This document shows positions 42,178-51,719 of a stretch of DNA of 64,000 bases, in pieces. The stretch comes from DSAD01 sp036825155 (GTDB lineage Bacteria > Desulfobacterota > Desulfomonilia > UBA1062). Made by a program: the position numbers and the translations under genes. Within the stretch, counting starts at the first letter, position 1; each line of letters opens with the position of its first letter. The notes beneath the pieces were generated by a model that was not told the DNA's origin, did no database searches, and was given only the letters and a program-made list of their open reading frames with translations. The DNA lies in assembly GCA_036825155.1 (NCBI GenBank), contig DAISYU010000001.1, forward strand, positions 45,969-109,968, written 5' to 3'.

Positions 42178-43581
42178 TTATTCACGGGTACATGGTGTAT
42201 ATCCACTCACCAGGAGCCCTTTGGCCCGCTTGAGGTTCGACAGTTCGGTGAGATACTCGTAGTAGGCTGATACACCCCGGGACTGGGTTACGGTCAGGCC
42301 TACCTGTGCGGTGAGCAGTTCGGTTATGTCTGCTGCCTGTCCTTTATACCGCTCCTGCGTGATACGCAGCGATTCTTTTGCGCTTTCAAGGCTTTTTCTT
42401 GTGACCTCGAGGCGCTGCCGGGCATCGACCGCCTTGAGATAGGCCTGTTTCAGATCAAGACGGAGCTGGTTTCGTGTTTTCCTGACGTCTGCCTGTGCGG
42501 AGGCGAGGTTGGCGCGTGCCTGAGAGACCGAATTCTTGCGGGAAAAGCCGGTAAACAGGTCCCATTCGACGTTTGCACCCACAAGGTAGCTGTCCTCGGT
42601 ATCGCTGAATGTCTCACCGTCCTGATCCAGCGAGCCGAAGGCATTGACAGTGGGCGTGTATGCACGTTTTGCCTTTGAGAGTTCCATCTGCCTGATCTGT
42701 GATAAGATCTCGACTATCTTGAGTTCCGGACGGTCCTCAACCCTGTCGATCTCCTCGGGGGGCAATGCAGGTGATACCTCCGGGATCGTGTAGTCCAGAT
42801 CTTCCGGGCCCCCTGCCAGGTCTTTCCCGATGGCCGTGTTCAAGGCGGCGACAGCCAGAAGCACGCTGTTTCGTGCCCGTATGAGGTCTTCGGCAGACTG
42901 GCTGAGCTGCACCTCGAGATTGAGGACATCGGTCTTTACGGCACTGCCTGCCTGGTACCGCTCATTGGCAACCCGCAGGCTCTCCTGAAGGCTTGCTACC
43001 GACTCCTGTTGAACCAGGACAAACGCCTGAGCCTGCAGCACCCCGAAGAACGACGCGCTGATCTGATGGATGAGTTCGTTCAGAACAGCGGAAAGCTGGA
43101 GACAGGCGACATCCGAGCCGGAACCGGCCATCGCATAGTCAAGTCTGCGTCTGCCGAAGTCATACACCCGGTACTTGACCCCGAGACTCATGCGGACGTT
43201 GTTTGTATCATCTGGATTATTGGGGTCGAAGGCCGGGTCTCTCATATCGAGTTCGCGTTGATTGAGCTGCATCATGAATGCCTGCGGGGGATTATCGGTG
43301 CGGGCATAGGCGGCGGAGAGGGTAACCCATGGATAGTAGGCTGCCCGGGCCTTCTTCATCATGGCCATGGCCGCCTCGGATTTTTGTGCGGCCGCCTCGA
43401 TATCAGGGCTTTCGATGAGGGACTGTTCAATGCATTCTTCCAGGGTGATGGCCTGCGCTGTGCCCTCTATGAGAACGGCCATACCTGCCAGGATGCCAAG
43501 GATGAGACAGCAGGAGACAAAGCAGCAGGCCCGGCATCCTTTATCCTGTATGTATCTCCTTACTGTAGAACAGGTGCCCAT
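42178..43581 (-). CDS. TolC-family outer-membrane efflux channel
   Basis: A 467-residue outer-membrane factor. An N-terminal signal (CCFVSCCLILGILAGMAVLI, cleavage after AQA) is followed by two repeats of long helices and beta strands. Examples are LEECIEQSLIESPDIEAAA and, in the second half, ELKIVEILSQIRQMELSKAK with the ANVEWDLFTGF strand. RBS GAGGAGG supports the start. It is the first gene of a TolC-adaptor-RND-PII operon. It would complete the tripartite pump across the outer membrane. Confidence 0.92.
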   Translation of the reverse strand: MGTCSTVRRYIQDKGCRACCFVSCCLILGILAGMAVLIEGTAQAITLEECIEQSLIESPDIEAAAQKSEAAMAMMKKARAAYYPWVTLSAAYARTDNPPQAFMMQLNQRELDMRDPAFDPNNPDDTNNVRMSLGVKYRVYDFGRRRLDYAMAGSGSDVACLQLSAVLNELIHQISASFFGVLQAQAFVLVQQESVASLQESLRVANERYQAGSAVKTDVLNLEVQLSQSAEDLIRARNSVLLAVAALNTAIGKDLAGGPEDLDYTIPEVSPALPPEEIDRVEDRPELKIVEILSQIRQMELSKAKRAYTPTVNAFGSLDQDGETFSDTEDSYLVGANVEWDLFTGFSRKNSVSQARANLASAQADVRKTRNQLRLDLKQAYLKAVDARQRLEVTRKSLESAKESLRITQERYKGQAADITELLTAQVGLTVTQSRGVSAYYEYLTELSNLKRAKGLLVSGYTPCTRE

Positions 43582-43667
43582 TTTTGTGTTGCCTCCTCTT
43601 CAACCGGATGTGTCTGAACAGAAAAGCAAACCGCCTCTGTTTAACCTCAGGAAAACATATACTATTA

Positions 43668-43695
43668 AGAATATTATCAAAATGTTGTATGTCAA
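43668..43695 (-). promoter_or_regulatory. Candidate promoter of the RND efflux operon
   Basis: On the minus strand a perfect -35 TTGACA (43690-43695) and TATTCT (43668-43673) are spaced 16 bases, about 90 bases before the TolC start. Confidence 0.45.
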
Positions 43696-43858
43696 TATTC
43701 CGGGCACATTTCCGCATCCTTTCATATAAATCCACCTCGGATGAGTATGTTCATGTGCAGGTGTGACCGGCCTTCACATCAATCAATTTCAGGAAGATAT
43801 CGTATTATGGAGGACGAAAAAAAGGTACCTTGCGAATAAATACACGAAGTACCGGTTT

Positions 43859-44683
43859 TTATCCCTGTTGTCCCTTGTCCGGCACGATCCTGTCAGGTGC
43901 GGTATATATGGTGAAGCCTCCACCGCGAGCAAAGCCCACGACGGTCAGGTTCATCTCCTGTGCAAGGAGGATGGTCTGATGTGTTGGTGCGCCCCTGGAG
44001 AGAATGACAGGGACACCGCTCCTTTTGGTTTTATAGAGGATCTCGGATGATGTCCTGCCGGTGCTCACAATTATGCTCTTCGAGAAATCGGCCTGATCCA
44101 GCAAGCCCCTGCCGATCACCTTGTCGATTGCGTTGTGTCTGCCTACATCGTCAAAAAAGACCGTTGGGGTCACCCCACCCACGGACAGAGCCGCTGTATG
44201 AACACCGCCGGTATTCTTGTGGAGGTCGGAGCTTGTAAGCAGCCACCGCATAAGTTCAGGTATCCTTAAGGCAGAGATGGTGAATCCCTCTTCCAGCGGG
44301 TGTCGTGATGACACCTCCACCATGGATGCATACATGACCCCTTTACCGCACCCGGAGGTATAGAGCCGTTTTGCCAGGATATCAGGGTCGGGAGGGCGTT
44401 CAATCTCCACATCCGCCCGCCACATCTGCTCGTCCAGCACAAAACGCCTGATCTCGTGGGCACCGGCAATGAACCCCGACGTGAACAGAAACCCCACTGT
44501 CAGCTCTTTCAGGTCGGACGGGGTGCACATCAGCGTGGCTATCTCAAGCTCATTGGCCACGATCGTAAATGGCACCTCCGTGGCTATGCATGCAGTATCA
44601 TGAGTGACCCGATCGTTGCGGATGCGCACCACCTTGAAATCGTGAGACGTGCCAAGATTGCTCATTCTCATTAACCCTTTCAC
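43859..44683 (-). CDS. fdhD: FdhD sulfurtransferase for formate dehydrogenase maturation
   Basis: A 274-residue protein that transfers sulfur from a cysteine desulfurase to the molybdenum cofactor of formate dehydrogenase. Conserved motifs are TPSDLKELTVGFL, the cysteine loop YTSGCGKGVMY, FDDVGRHNAIDK and STGRTSSEIL. The loop has one cysteine instead of the CxxC pair of the E. coli protein. GTG at 44683 is used here; ATG codons at 44671 or 44665 (with AAAGGG upstream) are possible starts. It is not adjacent to either formate dehydrogenase gene but would serve both. Confidence 0.95.
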   Translation of the reverse strand: MKGLMRMSNLGTSHDFKVVRIRNDRVTHDTACIATEVPFTIVANELEIATLMCTPSDLKELTVGFLFTSGFIAGAHEIRRFVLDEQMWRADVEIERPPDPDILAKRLYTSGCGKGVMYASMVEVSSRHPLEEGFTISALRIPELMRWLLTSSDLHKNTGGVHTAALSVGGVTPTVFFDDVGRHNAIDKVIGRGLLDQADFSKSIIVSTGRTSSEILYKTKRSGVPVILSRGAPTHQTILLAQEMNLTVVGFARGGGFTIYTAPDRIVPDKGQQG

Positions 44684-44817
44684 GCTCTGTCTCTGGCGGT
44701 TATTCTATATGCCATACGTCTTAATTAGGGAGTCCTCGTCGATTTGGCAAATCCCCCCGTCACCTGAATATGGTGATACTGCCAAGGGATAGACATGGGC
44801 TGGCTTAAGAGGGGGTA

Positions 44818-45960
44818 TCAGTGAAGCAGGGGATCATCTTCCTCGTCATAGGTGCTCTGGGTGAACTGGATCGCCATGGCGTGCTCTTCGTTTCGAACCA
44901 CTTTCCCTTTTGCCCAGAATGTCTTGTAAAGTTTCGATGCCTCTATGTTCGCACTTACCTCGCGTCCCACGTCCATGGGGAGGTCTGATCTGACATACAT
45001 ACCTCCTTTACTGAGATTGATGACATGGACCGCCTCATGGAGTTTTCTCCCTCTTCTTGTGCCGAGGATCTCAGCCCTCATGTTTACGCTGTTGCGGCTG
45101 TAAACCCGTCTTTCAGGAACCTTCTTGGCATTGGTCAGATGCTCGGACATCTGGAATCCCAGCCTCTCGTGCAGCAGGTACTTGAGGTTGGATGCCTGCA
45201 GACGCTCAGGCCCGTACAGTACGGCCTGCGCTCTGGGCATGTACGTATACCGCAGGGCCTTCAATGAAAGGAGGGCTTTCGATACCTTCTCTGCAATAGA
45301 ATGAGAGGACCCCAGGGTCAGATCAATGTCTTTCGGTCCGAATGAGAAACCATGTTCTATGGCGCCCACCTTTAATTCCCATGACTGGGGCTGTTCGTTC
45401 TCGTAGTAGTTGCAGAAACATTTCATGAGATCGGAATGATCGGCCGGCACCGTTCGTCCCGTAAGCCTGCAGATGAGATTATCGTTCTCGGCCACCTCGC
45501 AGGATATTCGATCCGCCTCGTGGATACAGTTCATGGAAACGATTGGTGTAGGTATGTTGGCCCACTCGGAGAGCAGGATGCTGGCATTTTCAGTGGTTAC
45601 GAGCTGATAGAGTATGTATATGTGGGCGTTGTACTGCATGGCCTGCCTGAAGATATTGTACACGGGTAACTTCGGAAGACCGGGATCGTTCAGTACGATG
45701 GCTATGGAGAGAGAGTTGAATGCCATGTCCGTGCACTCGATGGCATGGATCGAGATCAGTCCGACACCGGGAAGTATCCGGGCGGGAGAAAATCTCACAT
45801 CAGGGAGCAGTTGCCTCAGTAAGGATATCCGTGCCGGGAACAGGCCGCCGAATGATGACAGCTCTTGGAAGAACACCGGATACAGCATCTTGCGGCCCCC
45901 GATATACCAGTCCACCTGCCGTATACCGGAGAAGATTTCATCCCGGTTGTAATGCTTCAT
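44818..45960 (-). CDS. PilZ-domain protein with a long unassigned N-terminal region
   Basis: A 380-residue cytoplasmic protein. Residues about 275-370 form a PilZ domain, with ERRVYSRNSVNMRAEI giving the RxxxR c-di-GMP motif and VINLSKGGMYV the D/NxSxxG motif. The first 260 residues have no domain that I can name. They have alternating strands and helices and a Cys-containing segment CRLTGRTVPADHSD. The likely role is an effector that responds to c-di-GMP, for example in surface or motility control. It appears monocistronic, and no diguanylate cyclase gene is nearby. Confidence 0.88.
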   Translation of the reverse strand: MKHYNRDEIFSGIRQVDWYIGGRKMLYPVFFQELSSFGGLFPARISLLRQLLPDVRFSPARILPGVGLISIHAIECTDMAFNSLSIAIVLNDPGLPKLPVYNIFRQAMQYNAHIYILYQLVTTENASILLSEWANIPTPIVSMNCIHEADRISCEVAENDNLICRLTGRTVPADHSDLMKCFCNYYENEQPQSWELKVGAIEHGFSFGPKDIDLTLGSSHSIAEKVSKALLSLKALRYTYMPRAQAVLYGPERLQASNLKYLLHERLGFQMSEHLTNAKKVPERRVYSRNSVNMRAEILGTRRGRKLHEAVHVINLSKGGMYVRSDLPMDVGREVSANIEASKLYKTFWAKGKVVRNEEHAMAIQFTQSTYDEEDDPLLH

Positions 45961-46165
45961 TCCTTTTACCCTTCATTTCACTTTGAAATCATTCGAGATG
46001 TCGAACAATTGCATGGAAATATCTGAACAAAACCATCATTGAAAAACTTGAAAAAAGAAAAATCAATAATGTCTCTATTATAAACGGGCATGGTTGAAAA
46101 GCAATGTTCTTATATAAAAGATCCTCCCATGTACATTGCATGAGCAGGTTTTCATCAGAGCCAGA

Positions 46166-47539
46166 TCAGAAGTAGAACTTGAATTCCATAAAGAATACAT
46201 CAGGATAGGTGCCGTATTCACTTTCAGGGACAGGTATATTCAACCCGGGCATCACCTGCGTAGTTGAAGGCCTTTTACCGAAGCCCATCGTGGCGCCGCA
46301 GATAAAGTCCGCTTCGTCTGCAACACTGTAGGTAAGGGTTGGAGAGACAAGGCTCGAGGCATCCGGGAATGAATAGATCCATACTGCCTGGCCGGTCAGC
46401 AGCGGGTGAAACTCATAGGAGAGCTGTAAACCTGCCAGATATTCACCCAGGCTTACACTCTGTCCCGTGGCTGACCGCAGAAGGGATGCCTCGAGATCAG
46501 AGCTGTCGCCGGCCCCGTTGAAGAGCAGTTCCATGTTGCAGTACAGACTGTTTGCAAACCGGTAATCCACGCCTGCCACAACGACGAGGTGATCCTCCAC
46601 CAGGTCGACCTCGCGAAGGTAATCCGGGGGACCTGAATCGACAATGCCGGCAGTGCTGTGGCTGCTGGCAATGAAGTACGCTGCCTCCGTGCGAATCCCC
46701 ATGCCGTGGGATTCTCCGGTAAATCCTGCACCCATCATGTATCCGCCGTACACCTTTCCCGCCTGGAAGGAGAGGTCCCAGTCGAGGTAGTTGGTGGTGA
46801 ACCTTCCCATAAAGGCTGATCCGTACCAAGGCTCGTCCACGAACGATTCTGTGGAGATCAAGATATTCGCCGGTGTTGTATCGACCCTGAGTTCTCTTCC
46901 CAACGCTGCCACAAAGGTCAGGCCGGAGAAGCTGCCGAGCTCGATGTCTGCCCTGACAGCGTCGACACCCCCTTTGTAGTCGCGGTCAAAGGCCTCTGGG
47001 TCGAACGCGAGAAAAATATCCAGGGGATTCCAGAAATAAGCCTGGGAAAAGTTTATTGCCTGCCTGCCTACGCTCAGGTCTATTGCACCCTGCGAGTATT
47101 GTACATAGAGCCGGTCGGCATCGAGGCTTGCCCTGAAATCGTCATCTTCAGCCCAGTCCCATGAAGACTCTGTTATCCGGTATCTCTGCGGGATCGGGGA
47201 TGCGGCTGCAGAGCCCGGCATAAGGGCGCCTGTTTGAGCGGTTGAGGTGAAGAATTCCTGTACGAGGTGTATCTCGAAGGAGAGAGGGGAGGTGAGAGAA
47301 CCCTTTGAGGTGAGCCGAAGCAGGGTCTGTGTGGTTGAGTCATAGTCATTGTCATTGCCGAAGATCAAGGGATCGTCATAATTTCGAATCCCGGCACCGG
47401 TGGCCCTGATGCTGCCTCCGGTATCAGCCTTGTAGCATTTCCCTTCTACCGTCCGGAAAGCATGGAGCGGCAGGGTCATTAGGACAATTATGACAATGTT
47501 AATGAAAACAGTGCATTGCCTGGAATAGATCACGCTCAT
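46166..47539 (-). CDS. Outer-membrane beta-barrel protein linked to an ABC export system
   Basis: A 457-residue protein with a signal sequence (FINIVIIVLMTLPLHA) and a mature part of repeating amphipathic strands ending in EFKFYF, the C-terminal aromatic signature of outer-membrane barrels. Motifs such as LYVQYSQGAIDLSVGRQAI resemble the DUF1302/alginate-type porin-like family seen with LolCDE-like operons, but I recall this only loosely. It lies 5 bases after an ABC ATPase gene, at the end of an operon of LolA-like protein, two FtsX-type permeases and LolD-type ATPase. It may be the outer-membrane acceptor or exit of the system. Confidence 0.85.
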   Translation of the reverse strand: MSVIYSRQCTVFINIVIIVLMTLPLHAFRTVEGKCYKADTGGSIRATGAGIRNYDDPLIFGNDNDYDSTTQTLLRLTSKGSLTSPLSFEIHLVQEFFTSTAQTGALMPGSAAASPIPQRYRITESSWDWAEDDDFRASLDADRLYVQYSQGAIDLSVGRQAINFSQAYFWNPLDIFLAFDPEAFDRDYKGGVDAVRADIELGSFSGLTFVAALGRELRVDTTPANILISTESFVDEPWYGSAFMGRFTTNYLDWDLSFQAGKVYGGYMMGAGFTGESHGMGIRTEAAYFIASSHSTAGIVDSGPPDYLREVDLVEDHLVVVAGVDYRFANSLYCNMELLFNGAGDSSDLEASLLRSATGQSVSLGEYLAGLQLSYEFHPLLTGQAVWIYSFPDASSLVSPTLTYSVADEADFICGATMGFGKRPSTTQVMPGLNIPVPESEYGTYPDVFFMEFKFYF

Positions 47540-47544
47540 ACGGT

Positions 47545-48240
47545 TCAGCCTCGGGGATTCTCCTCGTCTGCATCGATCCGGCCGTCCTTGAGCCTGATAA
47601 TCCTTCGTGCCCGCTGCATGACCGCCGGGTCATGGGTGGAAAAGAGGAAGGTCACCCCTTTGTCGGCATTCAACTGCATCATCAGATCCAGCAGCGATTC
47701 AGACGTTTTTGAGTCCACATTTGCCGTGGGTTCGTCTGCCAGGACCAGATCCGGCTCCGGCGCGATGGCCCTGGCAATGGCCACCCGCTGCTGCTGCCCC
47801 CCTGATAGTTCCCGGGGGAACCGGTTTTCGAGGCCTGTAAGCCCCACCGTCTTCAACAGTCCCATGATGCGTTCCCTGCGTTCGGAGGCCGGCCTGCCCT
47901 GGAGCATCAGGACATATTCCGCATTTTCATAGGCAGTCAGTACCGGGACGAGGTTGTATGCCTGGAAGACAAATCCGATCTTATAGAGCCTGAGCCGGCT
48001 CAGTTCGGTGCCGGAAAGGACGGATGTATCCTTGCCCACCACCTTCACCAGACCCGAAGTCGGCTGATCGAGCCCTCCGATGAGGTTGAGCATGGTGCTT
48101 TTCCCTGATCCCGAAGGACCCATGACGACAGTGAATTCACCCTGTTCGATGACGAGATCAACGCTGTCCAGGGCTTTCACCGGCACGCCGTTGTCTCGGT
48201 ATTCTTTCACCACCTTTTCCAGCCTTATAAGATCGTTCAT
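47545..48240 (-). CDS. LolD/MacB-type ABC transporter ATPase
   Basis: A 231-residue ATPase. Walker A GPSGSGKST, signature LSGGQQQRVAIARA, Walker B LVLADEPTA and the switch His in STHDP are all intact. The LolD/MacB group works with FtsX-like permeases by mechanotransmission rather than classical transport, moving lipoproteins or other periplasmic substrates. It is coupled to two permease genes upstream (12-base gap to the nearest). Confidence 0.95.
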   Translation of the reverse strand: MNDLIRLEKVVKEYRDNGVPVKALDSVDLVIEQGEFTVVMGPSGSGKSTMLNLIGGLDQPTSGLVKVVGKDTSVLSGTELSRLRLYKIGFVFQAYNLVPVLTAYENAEYVLMLQGRPASERRERIMGLLKTVGLTGLENRFPRELSGGQQQRVAIARAIAPEPDLVLADEPTANVDSKTSESLLDLMMQLNADKGVTFLFSTHDPAVMQRARRIIRLKDGRIDADEENPRG

Positions 48241-48252
48241 GATCTAAGCCTC

Positions 48253-49488
48253 CTATCTCGATCGCAGGACATCCACGATTGAGAAGCGCGTTGACTTGAA
48301 TGCCGGATAGAGGCCGATAAGCATGGTGAGTAAAAAGACCAGCCCCCCCAGCCAGGCAAAGAGATCAACACCGATATAGTTGTAGATTACGGGATCCACT
48401 GCAAACCCGGTAATGGTAAGATTTTCTCCGAACAATGACCCGAGGTCCAGCCCGTATGTATGAAAGTACCAGCTGATGGAACCCCCGATGCCCAGGCCGA
48501 GACCGCACCCTAAAAGACCGATGAACATGGTCTCTATGAGTACCTGGCATCTCAAAAGAACCGGGGATGTCCCGAGTGCCAGAAGCGTTGCAAACTCACG
48601 GTTCCGTTCCAGCACGCTCATGAGAATGGTATTCAAGATGGTAAAGCTCAACAGAAAGATAATGATACCCTGGAATACATAATTGGAACCCTTGTCAACC
48701 GCCATGAAACCGGCAAGATCGGGCATGACCTCCTGCCAGGGCAGCACTGCCAGATTCCCTCCGGCAAGGTCTTTTTTCAGCAGGGCTATTACCTCGTTCT
48801 GCCGGTCAGGAGAAGACAGGACCATGCCAACCTGGGTGGCCTCGTCAGGGCCGATACTGAAGATTCGCCGGGCGACACCGAGCGGTACCTGGATCAGGTA
48901 GCCGTCTGCTTCCTCCATGCCTGTTGTAAAGATCCCGGTAACACGGAGCATCTCATTGACCAGCTCGCCTGTGGAATCATTGCAGGTGACCACCAGCTTC
49001 ATCCCCGGCTCCAGTTCCAGACGCTCGGCAATGCCGGACCCGATCATGACTCCCCGTTCGTCATCCTCCTGTATATACCTGCCCTGGGTGATGGTGCGTG
49101 CAATGGGAGAGAGCGCTCTTTCCAGGGCCGGGTCGACGCCGATCAGCCCGACGCCTATCGACCCGCTCCCGGTGGAGATCATTGCCTGGCCGACAATCAG
49201 CACCTTGACCGATTCCACGGCCGGGATATTCAGGGCAAGAGACTCTATGGCGGAGACCGAAGGGACCACGAGGTCCACGGATGGTGCCCTGGCGTACTCT
49301 TTGTTTTCCACGGTTACATATCCGGCATTCATCCGGACTGCGTCATCGATGAGTTTCTTGTACATGCCCTCAGCCATACTGATGAGAAACAGCGCAAGGG
49401 TGATGCCCAATGCAATGGAGCTGACGGTAATGATGGTCCTGCGCCTGTTTCTCCAAAGAGAGCGCCAGGCAAGTCTGATGATCACCAT
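48253..49488 (-). CDS. FtsX/LolC-type permease, second
   Basis: A 411-residue membrane protein with one N-terminal span (about 20-40), a large periplasmic MacB-PCD domain (about 40-270) and three C-terminal spans (about 275-295, 320-345, 370-395). This is the MacB/LolC topology, with the C-terminal FtsX core. It starts with the ABC-coupling segment RLAWRSLWRNRRRT. It forms a heterodimer with the related permease upstream (15 bases away) on the LolD-type ATPase. Confidence 0.93.
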   Translation of the reverse strand: MVIIRLAWRSLWRNRRRTIITVSSIALGITLALFLISMAEGMYKKLIDDAVRMNAGYVTVENKEYARAPSVDLVVPSVSAIESLALNIPAVESVKVLIVGQAMISTGSGSIGVGLIGVDPALERALSPIARTITQGRYIQEDDERGVMIGSGIAERLELEPGMKLVVTCNDSTGELVNEMLRVTGIFTTGMEEADGYLIQVPLGVARRIFSIGPDEATQVGMVLSSPDRQNEVIALLKKDLAGGNLAVLPWQEVMPDLAGFMAVDKGSNYVFQGIIIFLLSFTILNTILMSVLERNREFATLLALGTSPVLLRCQVLIETMFIGLLGCGLGLGIGGSISWYFHTYGLDLGSLFGENLTITGFAVDPVIYNYIGVDLFAWLGGLVFLLTMLIGLYPAFKSTRFSIVDVLRSR

Positions 49489-49503
49489 GATCCGGCTCCT
49501 TTC

Positions 49504-50721
49504 CTACACATGGGTCAATGCCCTCACCGGGTCGAGCCGTGCAGCCTTGGCAGCCGGGTACAGAGCGGCAAGCACTGAGACCAGCCACATGATGACAATG
49601 GGCCATATGATGCCCCTTAAGGTGAGCAGGGCACCCCACTGCGCGCTGATAACGACGCCCGATGTATTGAATCCCTCACCGAATGCGGAAAGATCTATGG
49701 GGAAGTATTGAAAGTACAGGGACACAATGGTGCCGATAATCCCGCCTAGAATACTGCTGAGGATGCCCAGGACCAGCGCCTCTGCAGAGACATCCCTGAG
49801 GATCCGCCATGATGAGGTGCCTATGGCCTTGAGCAGGCCGAATTCGGGTATCCGCTCGTATGTCGCCATGAGCAGGGTGTTGAGTACGCCAAGGCCTGCG
49901 GCAAGGAAAAAGATCACCAGAAATATCATGGTGGCGCCTGACGAGGTGTTGCGCATGTCAGACACCCCGGGCAGGATCTGTCGCCAGGTCCTGAACTCGT
50001 TGCTGCCTGCCGAGGATCGGATTTTTGCAGCCACCTCGTCCGGGCTCAGTTGACCTCGGGAATTCAGCGCGATCTCATGGTACTGATCGGGCAGGACGAA
50101 CAGGGAGGCAAAATCCTCCCGGTCAATGATGGCGACGCTGCGATCCAGGTTTTCTCCGACGCTCTTGAGTATCCCCCTCACATGGAACAGTTCATTGCCC
50201 AGGGAGCCGTCCGAGGCCTGCACCACTGCCACGAGCTCTGTTCCCACATCGGCATGAAGCGTGCGTGCCAGCTTGCGGCCCAGCACCACCCCCATCGAGG
50301 GGCGGCCGGAGAGGTATGTGCCTTTGAGCAGGTTCTTTGCCATATCACCGATCTGTTGTTCGGAAGCGGGATCTACTCCCCAGAACTGCACCCCGGCAGA
50401 CTTGTTGCCGCTCGAGAGCAGGCCGAATCCGAATGCGCGCGGTGCAGCTGCAATGCCGTCTCTGCGGGCTGTCTCAAGGATATTCTCCCAGCCGTCGACC
50501 GTGTCGTAGAGAGACCGTTCTTTCAGATAGTTCCGGTGGTGGACCTGAACCTGGCCCACGGTGACATCGGTAACACTGTGCTCCATCTGGACCATCATCC
50601 CGAGCATCAAGGCATAGGTGATGATCAGTACCGCCGTAGAGAGGCTCATGGCAACGATGGTGATGCCGGTCCTGCGTGAGTTGCGCCAGAGATTGCGCCA
50701 TGCGATCCGCATGGTGTTCAT
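49504..50721 (-). CDS. FtsX/LolC-type permease, first
   Basis: A 405-residue paralogue of the next gene with the same four-span MacB/LolC topology and N-terminal RIAWRNLWRNSRRTG. The periplasmic domain (about 40-270) differs in sequence, so the pair is a heterodimer rather than a repeated homodimer. It overlaps the upstream LolA-like gene by 4 bases, placing all five genes in one transcription unit. Confidence 0.93.
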   Translation of the reverse strand: MNTMRIAWRNLWRNSRRTGITIVAMSLSTAVLIITYALMLGMMVQMEHSVTDVTVGQVQVHHRNYLKERSLYDTVDGWENILETARRDGIAAAPRAFGFGLLSSGNKSAGVQFWGVDPASEQQIGDMAKNLLKGTYLSGRPSMGVVLGRKLARTLHADVGTELVAVVQASDGSLGNELFHVRGILKSVGENLDRSVAIIDREDFASLFVLPDQYHEIALNSRGQLSPDEVAAKIRSSAGSNEFRTWRQILPGVSDMRNTSSGATMIFLVIFFLAAGLGVLNTLLMATYERIPEFGLLKAIGTSSWRILRDVSAEALVLGILSSILGGIIGTIVSLYFQYFPIDLSAFGEGFNTSGVVISAQWGALLTLRGIIWPIVIMWLVSVLAALYPAAKAARLDPVRALTHV

Positions 50722-51494
50722 AATGCCTCCGGGTTCTGCAGGGTGCGAAGTGTGAAGAGCGAGTCTTTCAGCGCGATGTCAAACTCTATATCATCATAGG
50801 TGACCAACGTATATTCGCCGGGCTTGTCGGCGGGAGAGATTTGCATGGTTGCCGGCGCGAGCCTGCCGCCGAGGGTTTTGATGTCGGAGAAGGTCATGGA
50901 ACGTTCCAGTCCGAGCTTTTCTCCATAGTAGTCGATCTTTATCGGGATCCAGTCGCTCTTACGTACGATTGCCACAACCTTTCCCCACACCACGGCAGCC
51001 TCGGGTTTGGGGATCAGGGTCAGTTCTATCACCTCGGTGCCCTCCCTCGTGCCCTCAAAGGTGATGGAGTGGGTGTAGTCATCGGCCATTCGGCTCTCCT
51101 TGACCAGGTCGTCGTTGGTGAAGTGGCTGCCCATCCACGAGCCTCCCATCATGGAAGAGGGGATCTTGATCACGCGTTTGACCTTGGGCAGGTAGTTCCA
51201 GATATTATTGCCGGCCTTCAGTGTGGAGGTGCCTTTTTCCTTGAGGGGTTCCAGTATGCGCACGAGAGAGTAGTCTTTCCCCTTGCTCCAGGCGACGAGC
51301 TTCATCTCGCGGGTGTAGTGCGCGGTGATAACCTTCATGACCATGGTGGCATGGCTCGAACTGCCCCTGAACAGGTCGTCCACATGGTTGAGGATGTCGG
51401 CAGAGGAGACGGGCTCGCTGCCTGGCAGAACAGAGGTCGGGACAAAGGTTGCAATGGCCATTAAAAAAAACGCGATACCGCATACCTGTCTCAT
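50718..51494 (-). CDS. LolA-like outer-membrane lipoprotein-sorting protein
   Basis: A 258-residue exported protein. I start it at 51494 (RBS GGAGGGATC). The signal is VCGIAFFLMAIATFVP with a predicted cleavage after PGS or nearby. The mature part is beta-rich with VKRVIKIPSSMMGGSWMGS, SDIKTLGG and DDIEFDIALKDSLF, typical of the LolA/PF17131-type sorting proteins that occur with FtsX-ABC operons. The probable role is to carry a lipid-modified or hydrophobic substrate across the periplasm, between the permease pair and the barrel protein at 46166. Confidence 0.9.
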   Translation of the reverse strand: MRQVCGIAFFLMAIATFVPTSVLPGSEPVSSADILNHVDDLFRGSSSHATMVMKVITAHYTREMKLVAWSKGKDYSLVRILEPLKEKGTSTLKAGNNIWNYLPKVKRVIKIPSSMMGGSWMGSHFTNDDLVKESRMADDYTHSITFEGTREGTEVIELTLIPKPEAAVVWGKVVAIVRKSDWIPIKIDYYGEKLGLERSMTFSDIKTLGGRLAPATMQISPADKPGEYTLVTYDDIEFDIALKDSLFTLRTLQNPEAL

Positions 51495-51545
51495 GCAGAT
51501 CCCTCCTTTATGCCATGTACAAGAGCCAGGATAAACCTGTATGCT

Positions 51546-51551
51546 ATTATA
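51546..51551 (-). promoter_or_regulatory. Perfect -10 hexamer upstream of the LolA-like gene
   Basis: TATAAT on the minus strand, about 52 bases before the gene start; the -35 region is weak. Candidate promoter of the ABC operon. Confidence 0.35.
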
Positions 51552-51672
51552 ATACCACAGGCATAATATCACCCCAATCACTTTCTTGTTCTTTCTCATG
51601 GAAGGACATCGCTGCAGGGTTGAGAAACCCCCGGGCATAGTACAAGGAAGGACTATCAAAGAATTAATCCTA

Positions 51673-51701
51673 TTGATTTGGTCCATGAGCTTTCCTATAG
51701 A
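51673..51701 (+). promoter_or_regulatory. Candidate promoter of the peroxiredoxin gene
   Basis: TTGATT (51673-51678) and TATAGA (51696-51701) are separated by 17 bases. A start near 51708 fits the ATG at 51720 being the true start codon. Confidence 0.4.
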
Positions 51702-51719
51702 TGAAGCATGGAGGTGGTT

